A stretch of DNA of 64,000 bases from Oceanobacillus kimchii X50 (GTDB taxonomy: Bacteria; Bacillota; Bacilli; Bacillales; Amphibacillaceae): the NCBI RefSeq assembly GCF_000340475.1, contig NZ_CM001792.1, forward strand, positions 323,425 to 387,424. Direction: 5' to 3'. Made by a program: the position numbers and the translations under genes. Under the pieces are notes generated by a model that saw nothing but the letters and a program-made list of their open reading frames with translations, did not search any database and was not told the origin of the DNA. Shown in pieces: positions 49,199 through 58,196 of the stretch; within the stretch, counting starts at the first letter, position 1, and each line of letters starts with the position of its first letter.

Positions 49199-49217
49199 AT
49201 TGAAAGGGGAATACAAA

Positions 49218-50159
49218 ATGAAAAGTTTTAAGAAAAACATATGGGGATTAGCAATGATTGTTGGACTATTATTTTTAGCAGCATGTGGATCAAGTGAAGA
49301 GACTACTAGTAATAAAGAGGAAAAAATAAATGTAGTCACGACTATTGCGCAAATCGGTGAACCTCTATCTGTAATTGGTGGAGAACATGTAAATGTTGAA
49401 AGTTTGATGGGACCTTCGGTGGACCCGCATTTATACAATCCGACACAAAGCGATATCTCAAAAGTCGATAGTGCAGATTTAATCTTTTATAATGGGTTAA
49501 ATTTGGAAGTGAATATGGTCGATGTATTTGATTCTATCGGTACTGAAAAACCTGTCTTAGCAATTGGAGATACACTTTCAGAAGAACAATTACTAGAAGA
49601 CGAAGAAGGGGCGGTAGATCCGCATATTTGGTTTGATATAGACCTTTGGGAGAGCGCTCTAAATGCAGCGGTTGAAGAATTAAAAGAATATGCACCAGAA
49701 CATGCAGACGAATTTGAAGCGAATAAACAAGCCTATTTTGAAGAGTTAGATAGCTTACGAGAGAGTGCAGAAAAGCTAGAAGAAATACCGGAAGAGCAAC
49801 GTGTGTTAGTAACTGCTCATGATGCATTTGGTTATTTTGGAAACCAGCATGACATGGAAGTAGTTGGACTACAAGGTCTAAGTACAGAAGGTGAAATTGG
49901 CGTTTCAGATATTAATGAAACTATTGGATTAATTGAGGAATACAAAGTGCCGGCAATTTTTGTTGAAAGTAGCGTAAACCAAGATTCCATCAATGCAGTT
50001 ATTGAAGGTGCTTCGAGTAATGGTGTAGATGTACAACTTGGTGGAGAATTATTCTCGGACGCAATGGGTGAAAAAGGTACAGATGAAGGTACTTATATTG
50101 GCATGTATCAGCATAATATAGATACCATTCATGAAGCATTAACTAGAGGAGATGATTAA
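49218..50159 (+). CDS. mntA: Manganese ABC transporter substrate-binding lipoprotein
   Basis: The extracellular metal-binding lipoprotein of an Mn(II) (possibly Zn) importer, cluster A-I. A signal peptide ends in the lipobox FLAACGSS with Cys23 as lipid anchor. Metal ligands by family alignment are His71 (GPSVDPHLYN), His135 (VDPHIWF), a Glu in GLSTEGEIG (about 223-225) and Asp280 (LFSDAMGEKGT). The acidic third ligand, and the absence of a His-rich loop, favour manganese over zinc. AAAGGGGA precedes the ATG at 49218. An MntR box overlies the leader. Confidence 0.93.
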   Translation: MKSFKKNIWGLAMIVGLLFLAACGSSEETTSNKEEKINVVTTIAQIGEPLSVIGGEHVNVESLMGPSVDPHLYNPTQSDISKVDSADLIFYNGLNLEVNMVDVFDSIGTEKPVLAIGDTLSEEQLLEDEEGAVDPHIWFDIDLWESALNAAVEELKEYAPEHADEFEANKQAYFEELDSLRESAEKLEEIPEEQRVLVTAHDAFGYFGNQHDMEVVGLQGLSTEGEIGVSDINETIGLIEEYKVPAIFVESSVNQDSINAVIEGASSNGVDVQLGGELFSDAMGEKGTDEGTYIGMYQHNIDTIHEALTRGDD

Positions 50160-50922
50160 AGTGGGGTCATCTGTCATACATGTAGATGATTTATCTGCTT
50201 CTTATCAAAAAAATAAAGTATTAGAGAATGTTCAGTTTCGAGTGGAAGAAGGTACACTAACAGGAATCGTTGGACCAAATGGTGCAGGAAAATCAACTTT
50301 AATTAAAACGATGCTCGGACTTCATCCAATATTAACTGGTAAGGTAAACTTTTGGGGACAGACGTTCAAAAAAACGAAGAAAAAGATTGGATATGTACCG
50401 CAGCGTGGTTCGGTTGATTGGGATTTTCCTACTGATGCCTTAGATGTAGTGACGATGGGGCTCTATGGCAAGATCGGTTGGCTTCGTACACCTTCGAAAA
50501 AAGACAAAGAGAAAGCGATGGAAGCGTTGGATAAGATGGGGATGAATGCCTATGCGCATCGTCAAATCAGTCAACTTTCTGGAGGGCAACAACAGCGTGT
50601 CTTTTTAGCACGTGCTTTAGTTCAAAATGCTGATTTATACTTTATGGATGAACCACTAGCTGGAGTAGATGCGTCTACAGAAAAAGCAATTATGGCAATT
50701 CTCCAGGAATTAAAACAACAAGGAAAAACAGTAATGGTTGTGCATCATGATTTACAGACAGTTCCGGAATATTTTGATCATGTACTATTTTTAAATCGTA
50801 CAGTATATGCGTATGGAAAGACGGACGACATCTTTACCAAAGAGAACATAGCGAAAACATATGGCGGTAATATGCAATGGATTGGAGAGGGAGATCAGTA
50901 TGTGGTCCACACTACTTCATAG
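50152..50922 (+). CDS. mntB: Manganese ABC transporter ATP-binding protein
   Basis: ATPase of the metal importer, 256 residues: Walker A GPNGAGKST (about 42-50), the metal-ABC feature GYVPQRGSVDWDFPTDALDVVTMGLYGKIGW, signature LSGGQQQR, Walker B LYFMDEPLAGVD and H-loop VVHHDL. Its start overlaps the mntA end by 8 bases and its end overlaps mntC by 23 bases. Confidence 0.95.
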   Translation: MIKVGSSVIHVDDLSASYQKNKVLENVQFRVEEGTLTGIVGPNGAGKSTLIKTMLGLHPILTGKVNFWGQTFKKTKKKIGYVPQRGSVDWDFPTDALDVVTMGLYGKIGWLRTPSKKDKEKAMEALDKMGMNAYAHRQISQLSGGQQQRVFLARALVQNADLYFMDEPLAGVDASTEKAIMAILQELKQQGKTVMVVHHDLQTVPEYFDHVLFLNRTVYAYGKTDDIFTKENIAKTYGGNMQWIGEGDQYVVHTTS

Positions 50923-51814
50923 TAATACAATGTGGGTACTACTTAGCACTGCTATCTTAGGAATAGCAGCAGGTGTTATTGGCTGCTTAGCTTATTGGAA
51001 AAAACAAAATCTAATGAGTGATGCGCTTTCTCATGCCGCCTTACCTGGAGTAGTTATTGCCTTTTTAATCATTGGCGAGAAAAATTTATTATTGCTAGTG
51101 CTTGGAGCGGCTACGAGTGCGTTGCTTGGGGCCTTTTTAGTCCAATGGATAACAGGATCTAGTCGAATAACCGAGGATACAGCAATGGGTATGGTTCTTT
51201 CTGTATTTTACGGTGTTGGAGTAATGCTGTTATCTATTGCTAATCGTTCTGCGGGTGGTAATCAAAGTGGATTAGACAGCTTCATCTACGGGCAAGCTGC
51301 CGCAATGGTTCGCTCTGACGTAGTGACAATGATTGTACTTGCTGGGATTGTTATATTTATCGTATTTATTGGATTTAAAGAATGGAAGCTTTACTTATTC
51401 GATGCTTCTTTTGCAAAAGGAATAGGGATGTCTATACGTGGAATGAATGCACTTTATACACTTGTTCTCGTAACCACGATTGTAATCGGGATTCAGGCAG
51501 TTGGAGTCATTTTAATGGCAGCGATGCTTATTATTCCAGCAGTTAGCGCAAGATACTGGACGCATTCCTTTAGATATATGATTCTACTATCTGCAACATT
51601 TGGAGGGATATCGGGAGCAGTTGGTTCATGGATTAGTTCAACAGGTAGTGGCCTGCCAACTGGACCATTTATCGTTGTAGCTTCTGCGATATTCTTTATT
51701 GGTTCTTTATTATTTGGAAAAGAGAAAGGTATTATCATTCGTTATATTCAATTTAAGATACAACAACGAAATTCCAATAGTATATTAGCTATAAAAGATG
51801 GTGATGCATCATGA
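50900..51814 (+). CDS. mntC: Manganese ABC transporter permease
   Basis: A 304-residue, roughly nine-helix ABC-3 family permease. Conserved: GIAAGVIGCLAYWKKQNLMSDALSHAALPGV, SRITEDTAMGMVLSVFYGVGVMLLS, and VGVILMAAMLIIPAVSARYW. The ATG at 50900 follows GGAGAGGGAGAT, so the frame's earlier codons are not used. It overlaps mntB by 23 and mntD by 4 bases. It pairs with MntD to form the membrane channel. Confidence 0.94.
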   Translation: MWSTLLHSNTMWVLLSTAILGIAAGVIGCLAYWKKQNLMSDALSHAALPGVVIAFLIIGEKNLLLLVLGAATSALLGAFLVQWITGSSRITEDTAMGMVLSVFYGVGVMLLSIANRSAGGNQSGLDSFIYGQAAAMVRSDVVTMIVLAGIVIFIVFIGFKEWKLYLFDASFAKGIGMSIRGMNALYTLVLVTTIVIGIQAVGVILMAAMLIIPAVSARYWTHSFRYMILLSATFGGISGAVGSWISSTGSGLPTGPFIVVASAIFFIGSLLFGKEKGIIIRYIQFKIQQRNSNSILAIKDGDAS

Positions 51815-52695
51815 CGTATACAGCTTGGATTATTTTAACTGCTGCACTTGTTGGCCTTTCCTGTGGATTAATTGGTGTATTTCTGATTTTGAGAAAGCAA
51901 GCGATGATGGCGGATGCAATAAGTCATACGGTTTTATTAGGAATTGTGTTGGCCTATATGGTTACACAACAATTAAGTGGAACTGCGATGCTAGTTGGAG
52001 GAATTTTAGCTGGAATATTAACAGCATTTCTTGTTCAAATGTTAAACTCCCTAAAAGTACAACATGATGCCTCACTAGGGATTGTATTTACTACGTTATT
52101 TGCTATCGGTGTCATCTTAATATCTACTTCAGTTGGGAATGTTCATCTTGATGTAAAACACGCATTAATGGGTGAAATTACGTTTATTCCGTTTACAACT
52201 GTAAGTCTCCCGATAATCGGAGATATACCTCGGGCTACGGCATTATTAGCGATAGTATTATTGATTGTTATTTTCTTTATCGTTGCTTTCTATAAGGAAT
52301 GGAAAATAACGTCCTTTGATCCAGCTTTAGCTGCAAGTATTGGTATACCAGTATTGTTACTACATTATGTGTTTATGACACTAGTCTCGGTAACCACTGT
52401 AGCTTCTTTTGATGCGGTAGGTGCGATACTCGTTGTGGCCATGTTAATTACTCCAGCAGCAGCAGCGTATTTATGGACAGATAAGTTGATTGTTATGTTA
52501 CTGTTGAGTGGAAGTTTTGGTGTATTAGCAGCTATCGTTGGATATTGGATTGCAACTTGGCTAGATACATCTATTTCTGGATCAATGGCATTTGCAACTG
52601 GACTTATTTTCTTAATAAGCTTTCTTTTATCACCAAAGCATGGATTAGTATCAAGATGGATGAAACCATCTGAAATAGTAGAACATTCATCTTAA
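51811..52695 (+). CDS. mntD: Manganese ABC transporter permease
   Basis: A second ABC-3 family permease, 294 residues, paralogous to mntC, with GLSCGLIGVFLILRKQAMMADAISHTVLLGIV, LKVQHDASLGIVFTTLFAIGVILIS and FDAVGAILVVAMLITPAAAAYLW. Its ATG overlaps the mntC stop as ATGA. Two different permeases in one operon is the B. subtilis mntABCD arrangement. A 52-bp tandem repeat array begins 21 bases after its stop. Confidence 0.94.
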   Translation: MTYTAWIILTAALVGLSCGLIGVFLILRKQAMMADAISHTVLLGIVLAYMVTQQLSGTAMLVGGILAGILTAFLVQMLNSLKVQHDASLGIVFTTLFAIGVILISTSVGNVHLDVKHALMGEITFIPFTTVSLPIIGDIPRATALLAIVLLIVIFFIVAFYKEWKITSFDPALAASIGIPVLLLHYVFMTLVSVTTVASFDAVGAILVVAMLITPAAAAYLWTDKLIVMLLLSGSFGVLAAIVGYWIATWLDTSISGSMAFATGLIFLISFLLSPKHGLVSRWMKPSEIVEHSS

Positions 52696-52716
52696 CAGGA
52701 AAAATGCCGATGAGAT

Positions 52717-53180
52717 GAGTGCCCATAATACGGAGGACGAGGCTGATAAGGTAACTCAAAAGCTTAATGAGTGCCCATAATACGGAAGACGAGGCGAAAA
52801 AGGTAACTTATAAGCATGATGAGTGCCCCATAATACGGAGGGCGAGGCGAAAAAGGTAACTTATAAGCATGATGAGTGCCCATAATACGGAAGACAAGGC
52901 TGATAAGGTAACTCAAAAGCATGATGAGTGCCCATAATACGGAGGACGAGGCTGATAAGGTAACTCAAAAGCTTAATGAGTGCCCATAATACGGAGGACA
53001 AGGCTGATAAGGTAACTCAAAAGCTTAATGAGTGCCCATAATACGGAAGACGAGGCTGATAAGGTAACTCAAAAGCTTAATGAGTGCCCATAATACGGAA
53101 GACGAGGCGAAAAAGGTAACTTATAAGCATGATGAGTGCCCAGAATTCAAGAGACGAAGCGGAAATGGTAACTCATTAAC
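52717..53180. repeat. 52-bp tandem repeat array (minisatellite), eight units plus one degenerate
   Basis: Units start at 52717, 52769, 52821, 52874, 52926, 52978, 53030 and 53082, each opening with GAGTGCCCATAATACGGA and 52 bp long; unit 3 has one extra C. A ninth, diverged unit follows from 53134 (GAGTGCCCAGAATTC...). Two sub-types alternate: GAGGCTGATAAGGTAACTC (units 1, 4-7) and GAGGCGAAAAAGGTAACTT (units 2, 3, 8). The unit length is not a multiple of three and frames run into stops, so it is non-coding. It fills the mntD-katA gap together with a terminator. Confidence 0.97.
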
Positions 53181-53190
53181 ATGGTCATAT

Positions 53191-53227
53191 AAAAACCCGA
53201 ACTACAGATTTGATAGTTCGGGTTTTT
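53191..53227. terminator. Bidirectional terminator downstream of katA
   Basis: AAAACCCGAACTA (53192-53204) and TAGTTCGGGTTTT (53214-53226) form a strong stem flanked by A and T runs. Confidence 0.92.
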
Positions 53228-53239
53228 ATATTTTTCAAC

Positions 53240-54838
53240 TTAATACGGATCAGCCTCATGTCCTTTGTCTATTGCTTTTTTCGGCGCTTGTTCAGCATCT
53301 TTTGCACCTAAAGGATTATGTGGTGTACCCATTTTCTTCGCTTCCGCTAATCCTTCACGTAAACGTCTGCCATATTCTTCGTCTGCTTCTTCTGCTAACG
53401 CAATCATTTTATCTTGAATGCGTTGGTCACTTACAGATAAGTCACCGACTAAATTGGAAATTAATTCTGCTTTTTCCCATTCCTCGAATTCACGGAATGT
53501 ATGTCCAGCTTGTTTTGTATTATCGTTCCGATCAATGGATTCGCGTACAAGATTCCCCTCAATGTGAGGCGTGTATTCTTTACCGGTTTGTTCTGTTTCT
53601 TCTAGGCCTCCAAGTACAGATGGCTCATAGTTGATATGTGGATTTTGTGCAGGTGCTTTATCATTTTTCTGACGCAGTTGACCACCTTCATGGTTGGTAG
53701 CGACACGTTTCTTAGATTCATTAACTGGTACTTGCAGATAGTTTGCTCCTACACGATAGCGTTGAGTATCGGAATAAGAGAACGTCCTTCCTTGCAGCAT
53801 TTTATCGTCAGAGAAGTCTAATCCATCTACTAAAACGCCAGTTCCAAATGCGGCTTGTTCTACTTCTGTAAAGTAATTTTCAGGGTTTTTATTTAATACC
53901 ATTTTACCGACTGGATGCCATGGGAACTGATCCTCTGGCCACAATTTAGTATCGTCTAAAGGGTCAAAGTCTAGTTCTGGATGTTCACCATCACTCATAA
54001 TTTGAACAAATAACTCCCATTCTGGGTAGTCTCCATTTTCGATTGCATCGTATAAATCTTGTGTCGCATGGTTGAAGTTGGTAGCTTGAATCTCTTCAGC
54101 TTCTTTGGTAGTTAAATTTTTAATGCCTTGCTTTGGTTCCCAGTGATACTTCACAAGTACAGCCTCACCATCTTTATTAACCCATTTATACGTATTCACT
54201 CCAGAGCCTTGCATCATCCGGTAATTTGCTGGAATTCCCCAAGGTGAATATACAAAGGTCACCATATGAAAGGATTCAGGAGAGTTTGCACAAAAATCAA
54301 AGAATCTTTCAGAATCTTGGATATTAGTTACTGGATCAGGACGGAAGGCGTGAATCATATCTGGGAATTTCATTGCATCACGAATAAAAAATATTTTGAG
54401 GTTATTTCCTACTAAATCCCAGTTTCCGTCCTCAGTATAAAATTTCACAGCAAACCCACGTGGATCACGAACCGTTTCTGGAGAGTGATTTCCATGTACT
54501 ACTGTAGAAAAACGTACAAATACAGGAGTTTGTTTACCTTTATCTTGAAATACTTTTGCTCGTGTATATTTGGACACTGGATCATTTCCAACAGTACCAT
54601 ACGTTTCAAAGTATCCATGGGCTCCAGCTCCTCGTGCATGAACGATTCTTTCTGGAATTTTTTCACGGTCAAAATGACTAATTTTCTCAATGAAATCATA
54701 GTTTTCTAATGTAGCAGGACCTCGGTTACTCACTGTGCGTATGTTTTGATTGTTTGTGACAGGATGACCTTGACGATTTGTAAGTGACATATCATTTTCT
54801 AAGTTACTTTTGTTCATAGATTCATCTTTTTTTGTCAT
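53240..54838 (-). CDS. Monofunctional haem catalase
   Basis: Decomposes hydrogen peroxide. At 532 residues it is a small-subunit catalase. The distal-side His lies in [18 protein letters not shown], the conserved Asn in [15 protein letters not shown] context, and the proximal haem Tyr in [18 protein letters not shown]. The N-terminal [45 protein letters not shown] is standard. The C terminus ends in a charged tail. GAGGA precedes the ATG. I could not identify a PerR or sigma-B site with confidence upstream. Whether it is the vegetative KatA or spore KatX type is not resolved. Confidence 0.95.
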   Translation of the reverse strand: MTKKDESMNKSNLENDMSLTNRQGHPVTNNQNIRTVSNRGPATLENYDFIEKISHFDREKIPERIVHARGAGAHGYFETYGTVGNDPVSKYTRAKVFQDKGKQTPVFVRFSTVVHGNHSPETVRDPRGFAVKFYTEDGNWDLVGNNLKIFFIRDAMKFPDMIHAFRPDPVTNIQDSERFFDFCANSPESFHMVTFVYSPWGIPANYRMMQGSGVNTYKWVNKDGEAVLVKYHWEPKQGIKNLTTKEAEEIQATNFNHATQDLYDAIENGDYPEWELFVQIMSDGEHPELDFDPLDDTKLWPEDQFPWHPVGKMVLNKNPENYFTEVEQAAFGTGVLVDGLDFSDDKMLQGRTFSYSDTQRYRVGANYLQVPVNESKKRVATNHEGGQLRQKNDKAPAQNPHINYEPSVLGGLEETEQTGKEYTPHIEGNLVRESIDRNDNTKQAGHTFREFEEWEKAELISNLVGDLSVSDQRIQDKMIALAEEADEEYGRRLREGLAEAKKMGTPHNPLGAKDAEQAPKKAIDKGHEADPY

Positions 54839-55035
54839 GTTTGTTCCTCATTTCATTTGATTTTAGTCAATACAAACAAATATATTCTTTTTTATCTTTT
54901 CCAATGGGATTAAAAATAATCGGAATTTCAGTATTTTTTCTGTGTAAATCTCGGTCAATTATAAATGAGGGGTAAGCAAGAAATGGTAGGCATGTTAAAA
55001 TGAATAAGGTAAATAGAAAGGAAGTTTTGTAAAAA

Positions 55036-56166
55036 ATGAGTGTACGTACAATAAATCAACCAATGTCACCAACCAATGATCCATGGGAAGCTTACATGGA
55101 TGTAAAGGAACACGGGAAAATGACATTATCTAATATTGAATTTACAACGACGTATATGTGTAATATGCGTTGTGCACATTGCGCTGTAGGGTATACCTTA
55201 CAACAAATGGATCCAGATGCATTGCCAATGGAACTGATAGAGAAGCGATTAGATGAAATCCCACATTTGCGAACGTTAAGTATTACAGGTGGGGAACCAA
55301 TGATGAATAAAAAATCGGTTCGTCAATATGTCTTGCCTTTACTGAAATATGCCCATAGGCGTGGCATTAAGACACAGATGAATTCCAACTTAACTTTGCC
55401 ATATAATCGATATGAAGAAATTGTTCCCTTTTTAGATGTATTACATATTTCACATAACTGGGGAACGGTTGAAGAATTTGCGGAGACAGGATTTGCATTA
55501 ATGGACCGAAAACCTTCTGAAGAAAATCGTGCCAAGTATTTTGAAAGGATGGTAGAAAATGCACAACGATTATCCAAAGAAGGTGTGATGGTTTCTGCTG
55601 AAACAATGTTGAACAAACGAACATTTCCGCATTTAGAAAGTATTCATAATCATGTACTGGAAATGGGTTGTGCTCGCCATGAAATCCATCCAATGTATCC
55701 AGTAGATTTTGCAGAAAATCTAGAGATTCTGTCCTTAGATGAGATGCGAGAAGGGATTACTCGATTGTTAAATCATCGAAACCAAGACTTATGGATGTTA
55801 TTTGGGACTTTGCCATTCTATGCATGCAGTGGAAATGATAATGATATCGAATTGCTCAAGCGTCTATACAAAGAACCCAATGTTTCCGTTCGTAATGACC
55901 CAGATGGTCGTTCCCGGTTGAATGTAAATATTTTTACGGGTGATATAATTGTTACGGACTTTGGTGATGAACCAAAGCTAGGAAATATAAAAGCGGATTC
56001 TTTACCTAACACATACGATCGTTGGATGGAGACAAAGACTGCTAAAAGCTTAAATTGTCATTGTCCTGCAGTATCTTGCTTAGGACCCAATGTACTTGTT
56101 AAAAATGCATACTATAAAGATGTTGATTTTCAACAGCGAAAAGCACGAATAAGTCAATCGAATTAG
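55036..56166 (+). CDS. yfkAB: Radical SAM protein, YfkAB-like
   Basis: A 376-residue radical SAM enzyme. The iron-sulphur motif is C42NMRC46AHC49, followed by LSITGGEPMMNKK for SAM binding. The C-terminal part carries extra cysteines (FYACSGNDND; NCHCPAVSCLGPN), perhaps for an auxiliary cluster as in SPASM-like domains. It corresponds to the fused YfkA/YfkB protein of B. subtilis; the reaction is unknown. AAAGGAAG lies upstream of the ATG at moderate distance. Single-gene unit, divergent from the catalase. Confidence 0.88.
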   Translation: MSVRTINQPMSPTNDPWEAYMDVKEHGKMTLSNIEFTTTYMCNMRCAHCAVGYTLQQMDPDALPMELIEKRLDEIPHLRTLSITGGEPMMNKKSVRQYVLPLLKYAHRRGIKTQMNSNLTLPYNRYEEIVPFLDVLHISHNWGTVEEFAETGFALMDRKPSEENRAKYFERMVENAQRLSKEGVMVSAETMLNKRTFPHLESIHNHVLEMGCARHEIHPMYPVDFAENLEILSLDEMREGITRLLNHRNQDLWMLFGTLPFYACSGNDNDIELLKRLYKEPNVSVRNDPDGRSRLNVNIFTGDIIVTDFGDEPKLGNIKADSLPNTYDRWMETKTAKSLNCHCPAVSCLGPNVLVKNAYYKDVDFQQRKARISQSN

Positions 56167-56327
56167 AAGGGCTACCAAAAGGAGTATCTATTAGATCATT
56201 ATTGTACTTCTTTAATTTGCCTATTAACTTTCAGGCACTTCAAAGATTCAACCACCTAGAAACATAGTTAGGAAAGTTAGACCGTAAATAGACAACTATA
56301 TTCTCACAGTAAAGGTGGCTTAATCTA

Positions 56328-56819
56328 ATGGAAATATGGGATTTATATGATATAAATCGAAACAAAATAGGGAAAACACATCAAAGAGGAATAGAGATTC
56401 CCGAGGGGTGTTTTCATCTTGTGGTTCGTGCATGGGTAAAAAATGATAAGGATGAAGTTTTGTTATCAAAAAGGCATCCACATAAGCCTTTCGGAGGATT
56501 CTGGGAGAACACTGGAGGCTCAGCTATTCAAGGTGAAAATAGTCTCCAAGCAGTATTAAGAGAAGTATCGGAGGAAATAGGGTTGCAATTAATACCAGAA
56601 GATGGGAAGTTAATTCTTCAACAAACTAAAAATGTCTCGCATCAAGATATTTGGTTGTTTCGTTCGAATGTAGCTATTGATGAGCTATCTTTTCAAGAAG
56701 ATGAAGTTGTCGATGCTATGTGGGTGGATAAAGGTAAATATTATGATATGCAAAATGAAGGTTTGATTGTTCCTACCATTTCAGTATTTTCGGCTTGGGA
56801 GGATAAACCATACATCTGA
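56328..56819 (+). CDS. Nudix hydrolase
   Basis: A 163-residue Nudix protein with the box GGSAIQGENSLQAVLREVSEEIGL (about residues 63-86), intact REVSEEIG. The opening EIWDLYDINRNKIGKTHQRGIEIPEGCFHLVVRAWV is like the isopentenyl-diphosphate-isomerase/YfcD-type Nudix group. The substrate is not predictable; a nucleotide diphosphate is likely. It is followed by a terminator 10 bases later. Confidence 0.88.
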   Translation: MEIWDLYDINRNKIGKTHQRGIEIPEGCFHLVVRAWVKNDKDEVLLSKRHPHKPFGGFWENTGGSAIQGENSLQAVLREVSEEIGLQLIPEDGKLILQQTKNVSHQDIWLFRSNVAIDELSFQEDEVVDAMWVDKGKYYDMQNEGLIVPTISVFSAWEDKPYI

Positions 56820-56829
56820 AGTTACAGAA

Positions 56830-56858
56830 AATGCTACTGTCCTAGTAGCATTTTTTTG
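56830..56858 (+). terminator. Rho-independent terminator
   Basis: AATGCTACT (56830-56838) and AGTAGCATT (56844-56852) form a 9-bp stem followed by T7. Confidence 0.92.
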
Positions 56859-56924
56859 TGCATGCATAGAGTTTATAAAAATTTGTGTACTGTGTATAAC
56901 TAAATAACTTAAATAGCCATGTCC

Positions 56925-56936
56925 GGCGCATGCGCC
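56925..56936. repeat. 12-bp GC palindrome GGCGCATGCGCC
   Basis: A perfect 12-bp palindrome that stands out in an AT-rich gap, about 95 bases upstream of a 33-codon ORF. It could be a protein site; nothing else supports a role. Confidence 0.3.
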
Positions 56937-57030
56937 TTTGTTCTATAAAATCGGTCCACTAGCCGACGACGAAAATATCCCGAGTTAATAGAATAAAGAG
57001 TGTGAGAAATATTCGAGGAGGAGCATACAG

Positions 57031-57132
57031 ATGTTTATTTCAATAGATGTTTATAAAAGTTATGTAGATTATAAAATGGAGGACCTTCGTAAAACATCGG
57101 AACTCATCAAAAAAAGTAAAAAAAGTAAGTGA
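57031..57132 (+). CDS. Small ORF, 33 residues, unknown
   Basis: MFISIDVYKSYVDYKM... ending in a lysine/serine tail (KKSKKSK). A near-ideal ribosome binding site GAGGAGGAG lies 7 bases before the ATG, which is the main reason to call it a gene. It is basic and helical in character and lies in the 427-base gap between the Nudix gene and metA. No family is recognised. It could be a small functional protein or a regulatory leader; the metA promoter follows it. Confidence 0.5.
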   Translation: MFISIDVYKSYVDYKMEDLRKTSELIKKSKKSK

Positions 57133-57181
57133 ATGAAAGGGTAATTATCTGTATCTTTTAGATGAAATTTTCAAAATAGGG

Positions 57182-57209
57182 TTGAACTTTTCACGTGAGG
57201 CTTTACAAT
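57182..57209 (+). promoter_or_regulatory. Candidate metA promoter
   Basis: TTGAAC (57182-57187), 16-bp spacer, TACAAT (57204-57209). It leaves only about 30 bases of leader, so there is no room for an S-box riboswitch. Confidence 0.55.
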
Positions 57210-57246
57210 AAATATAACTTATTTGTAATTGTGGAGGGTACGAGAG

Positions 57247-58158
57247 ATGCCGATTAAAATACCGATACACCTACCTGCAAAAGATATATTAGAAAAAGAG
57301 AATATTTTTGTGATGGATGAACAACGTGCGATTACGCAAGATATACGACCACTGAATATATTAATCCTCAATTTAATGCCTGAAAAGCAAAAGACAGAAA
57401 CGCAATTATTGCGATTTCTAGGTAACACACCTCTGCAAGTTCATATTTCATTTTTACGAATGTCCTCGCATGAATCAAAGAATACGAGTAAGTATCATTT
57501 GGATACTTTTTATAAGAAGTTTAAAGAAATAAAATCCAAGAAGTTTGACGGGATGATTATTACAGGATCGCCTGTAGAGCATTTGCCATTTGAGGAGGTA
57601 GATTATTGGAAAGAATTACAGGAGATAATGAATTGGTCTAAAGATAATGTTACGTCAACATTGCATATTTGTTGGGGGGCACAGGCAGCTCTTTATCATC
57701 ATTATGGTATTGATAAATATCATTTGCCACAAAAGTGTTTTGGTGTATATGAGCATAAGCTGCTTCATCCGCATGAACGTTTAGTGCGAGGGTTTGATGA
57801 TTATTTCTTTGCACCACATTCTAGGTATACTGATGTATCTATAGATGAGATTGAAACACATCCAGATCTACAATTATTAGCAAAATCGGATGATGCTGGG
57901 GTATTCTTACTCGCTTCAAAAGATGGAAAGCACATTATGGCAACGGGGCATCTAGAATATAGTGCAGAGACTTTAGCAGAAGAATATCTTCGTGACCATC
58001 AAAGAGGTATTGATACGGCCATTCCAGAAAATTATTTTCCCGACGACAATCCGAAAAAGGATCCGAAATATCGTTGGAAAAGTCATTGTAGTCTACTATT
58101 TTCCAATTGGTTAAATTATTATGTTTATCAAGAAACTCCATATCAGTGGGGGGGATAG
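57247..58158 (+). CDS. metA: Homoserine O-acyltransferase (predicted acetyl-CoA specific)
   Basis: First dedicated step of methionine synthesis: acylates homoserine. The catalytic Cys142 ([16 protein letters not shown]) and the Glu/His pair in the C-terminal half ([14 protein letters not shown]) are present. Residue 111 is Glu ([13 protein letters not shown]). In this family Glu111 is associated with acetyl-CoA use and Gly111, as in E. coli, with succinyl-CoA, so O-acetylhomoserine is the predicted product. The ATG at 57247 has GGAGGG upstream. No S-box or T-box precedes it, unlike many methionine genes of bacilli. Confidence 0.93.
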   Translation: MPIKIPIHLPAKDILEKENIFVMDEQRAITQDIRPLNILILNLMPEKQKTETQLLRFLGNTPLQVHISFLRMSSHESKNTSKYHLDTFYKKFKEIKSKKFDGMIITGSPVEHLPFEEVDYWKELQEIMNWSKDNVTSTLHICWGAQAALYHHYGIDKYHLPQKCFGVYEHKLLHPHERLVRGFDDYFFAPHSRYTDVSIDEIETHPDLQLLAKSDDAGVFLLASKDGKHIMATGHLEYSAETLAEEYLRDHQRGIDTAIPENYFPDDNPKKDPKYRWKSHCSLLFSNWLNYYVYQETPYQWGG

Positions 58159-58163
58159 CACAG

Positions 58164-58196
58164 AAAAAGGCTTTCGAATTACTCGGAAGCCTTTTT
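58164..58196. terminator. Bidirectional terminator
   Basis: AAAAAGGCTTTCGA (58164-58177) pairs with TCGGAAGCCTTTTT (58183-58196) with one G-U pair, between metA and the convergent DUF3891 gene. Confidence 0.9.

Noticed and set aside
52717..53180. Possible CRISPR array
   Set aside because: Units are contiguous and near-identical along their whole 52 bp; there are no unique spacers and no cas genes.
53080..53634. Plus-strand ORF running from the tandem repeat into katA
   Set aside because: It is antisense to the catalase gene, has no ribosome binding site and its first part is repeat sequence that breaks frame in other units.
54839..55035. PerR box upstream of the catalase
   Set aside because: GATTATTTTTAATC near 54,910 is only a loose match to the PerR consensus and is not clearly placed relative to a promoter.
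57133..57246. S-box (SAM-I) riboswitch upstream of metA
   Set aside because: No S-box core sequences; only a short promoter region is seen.
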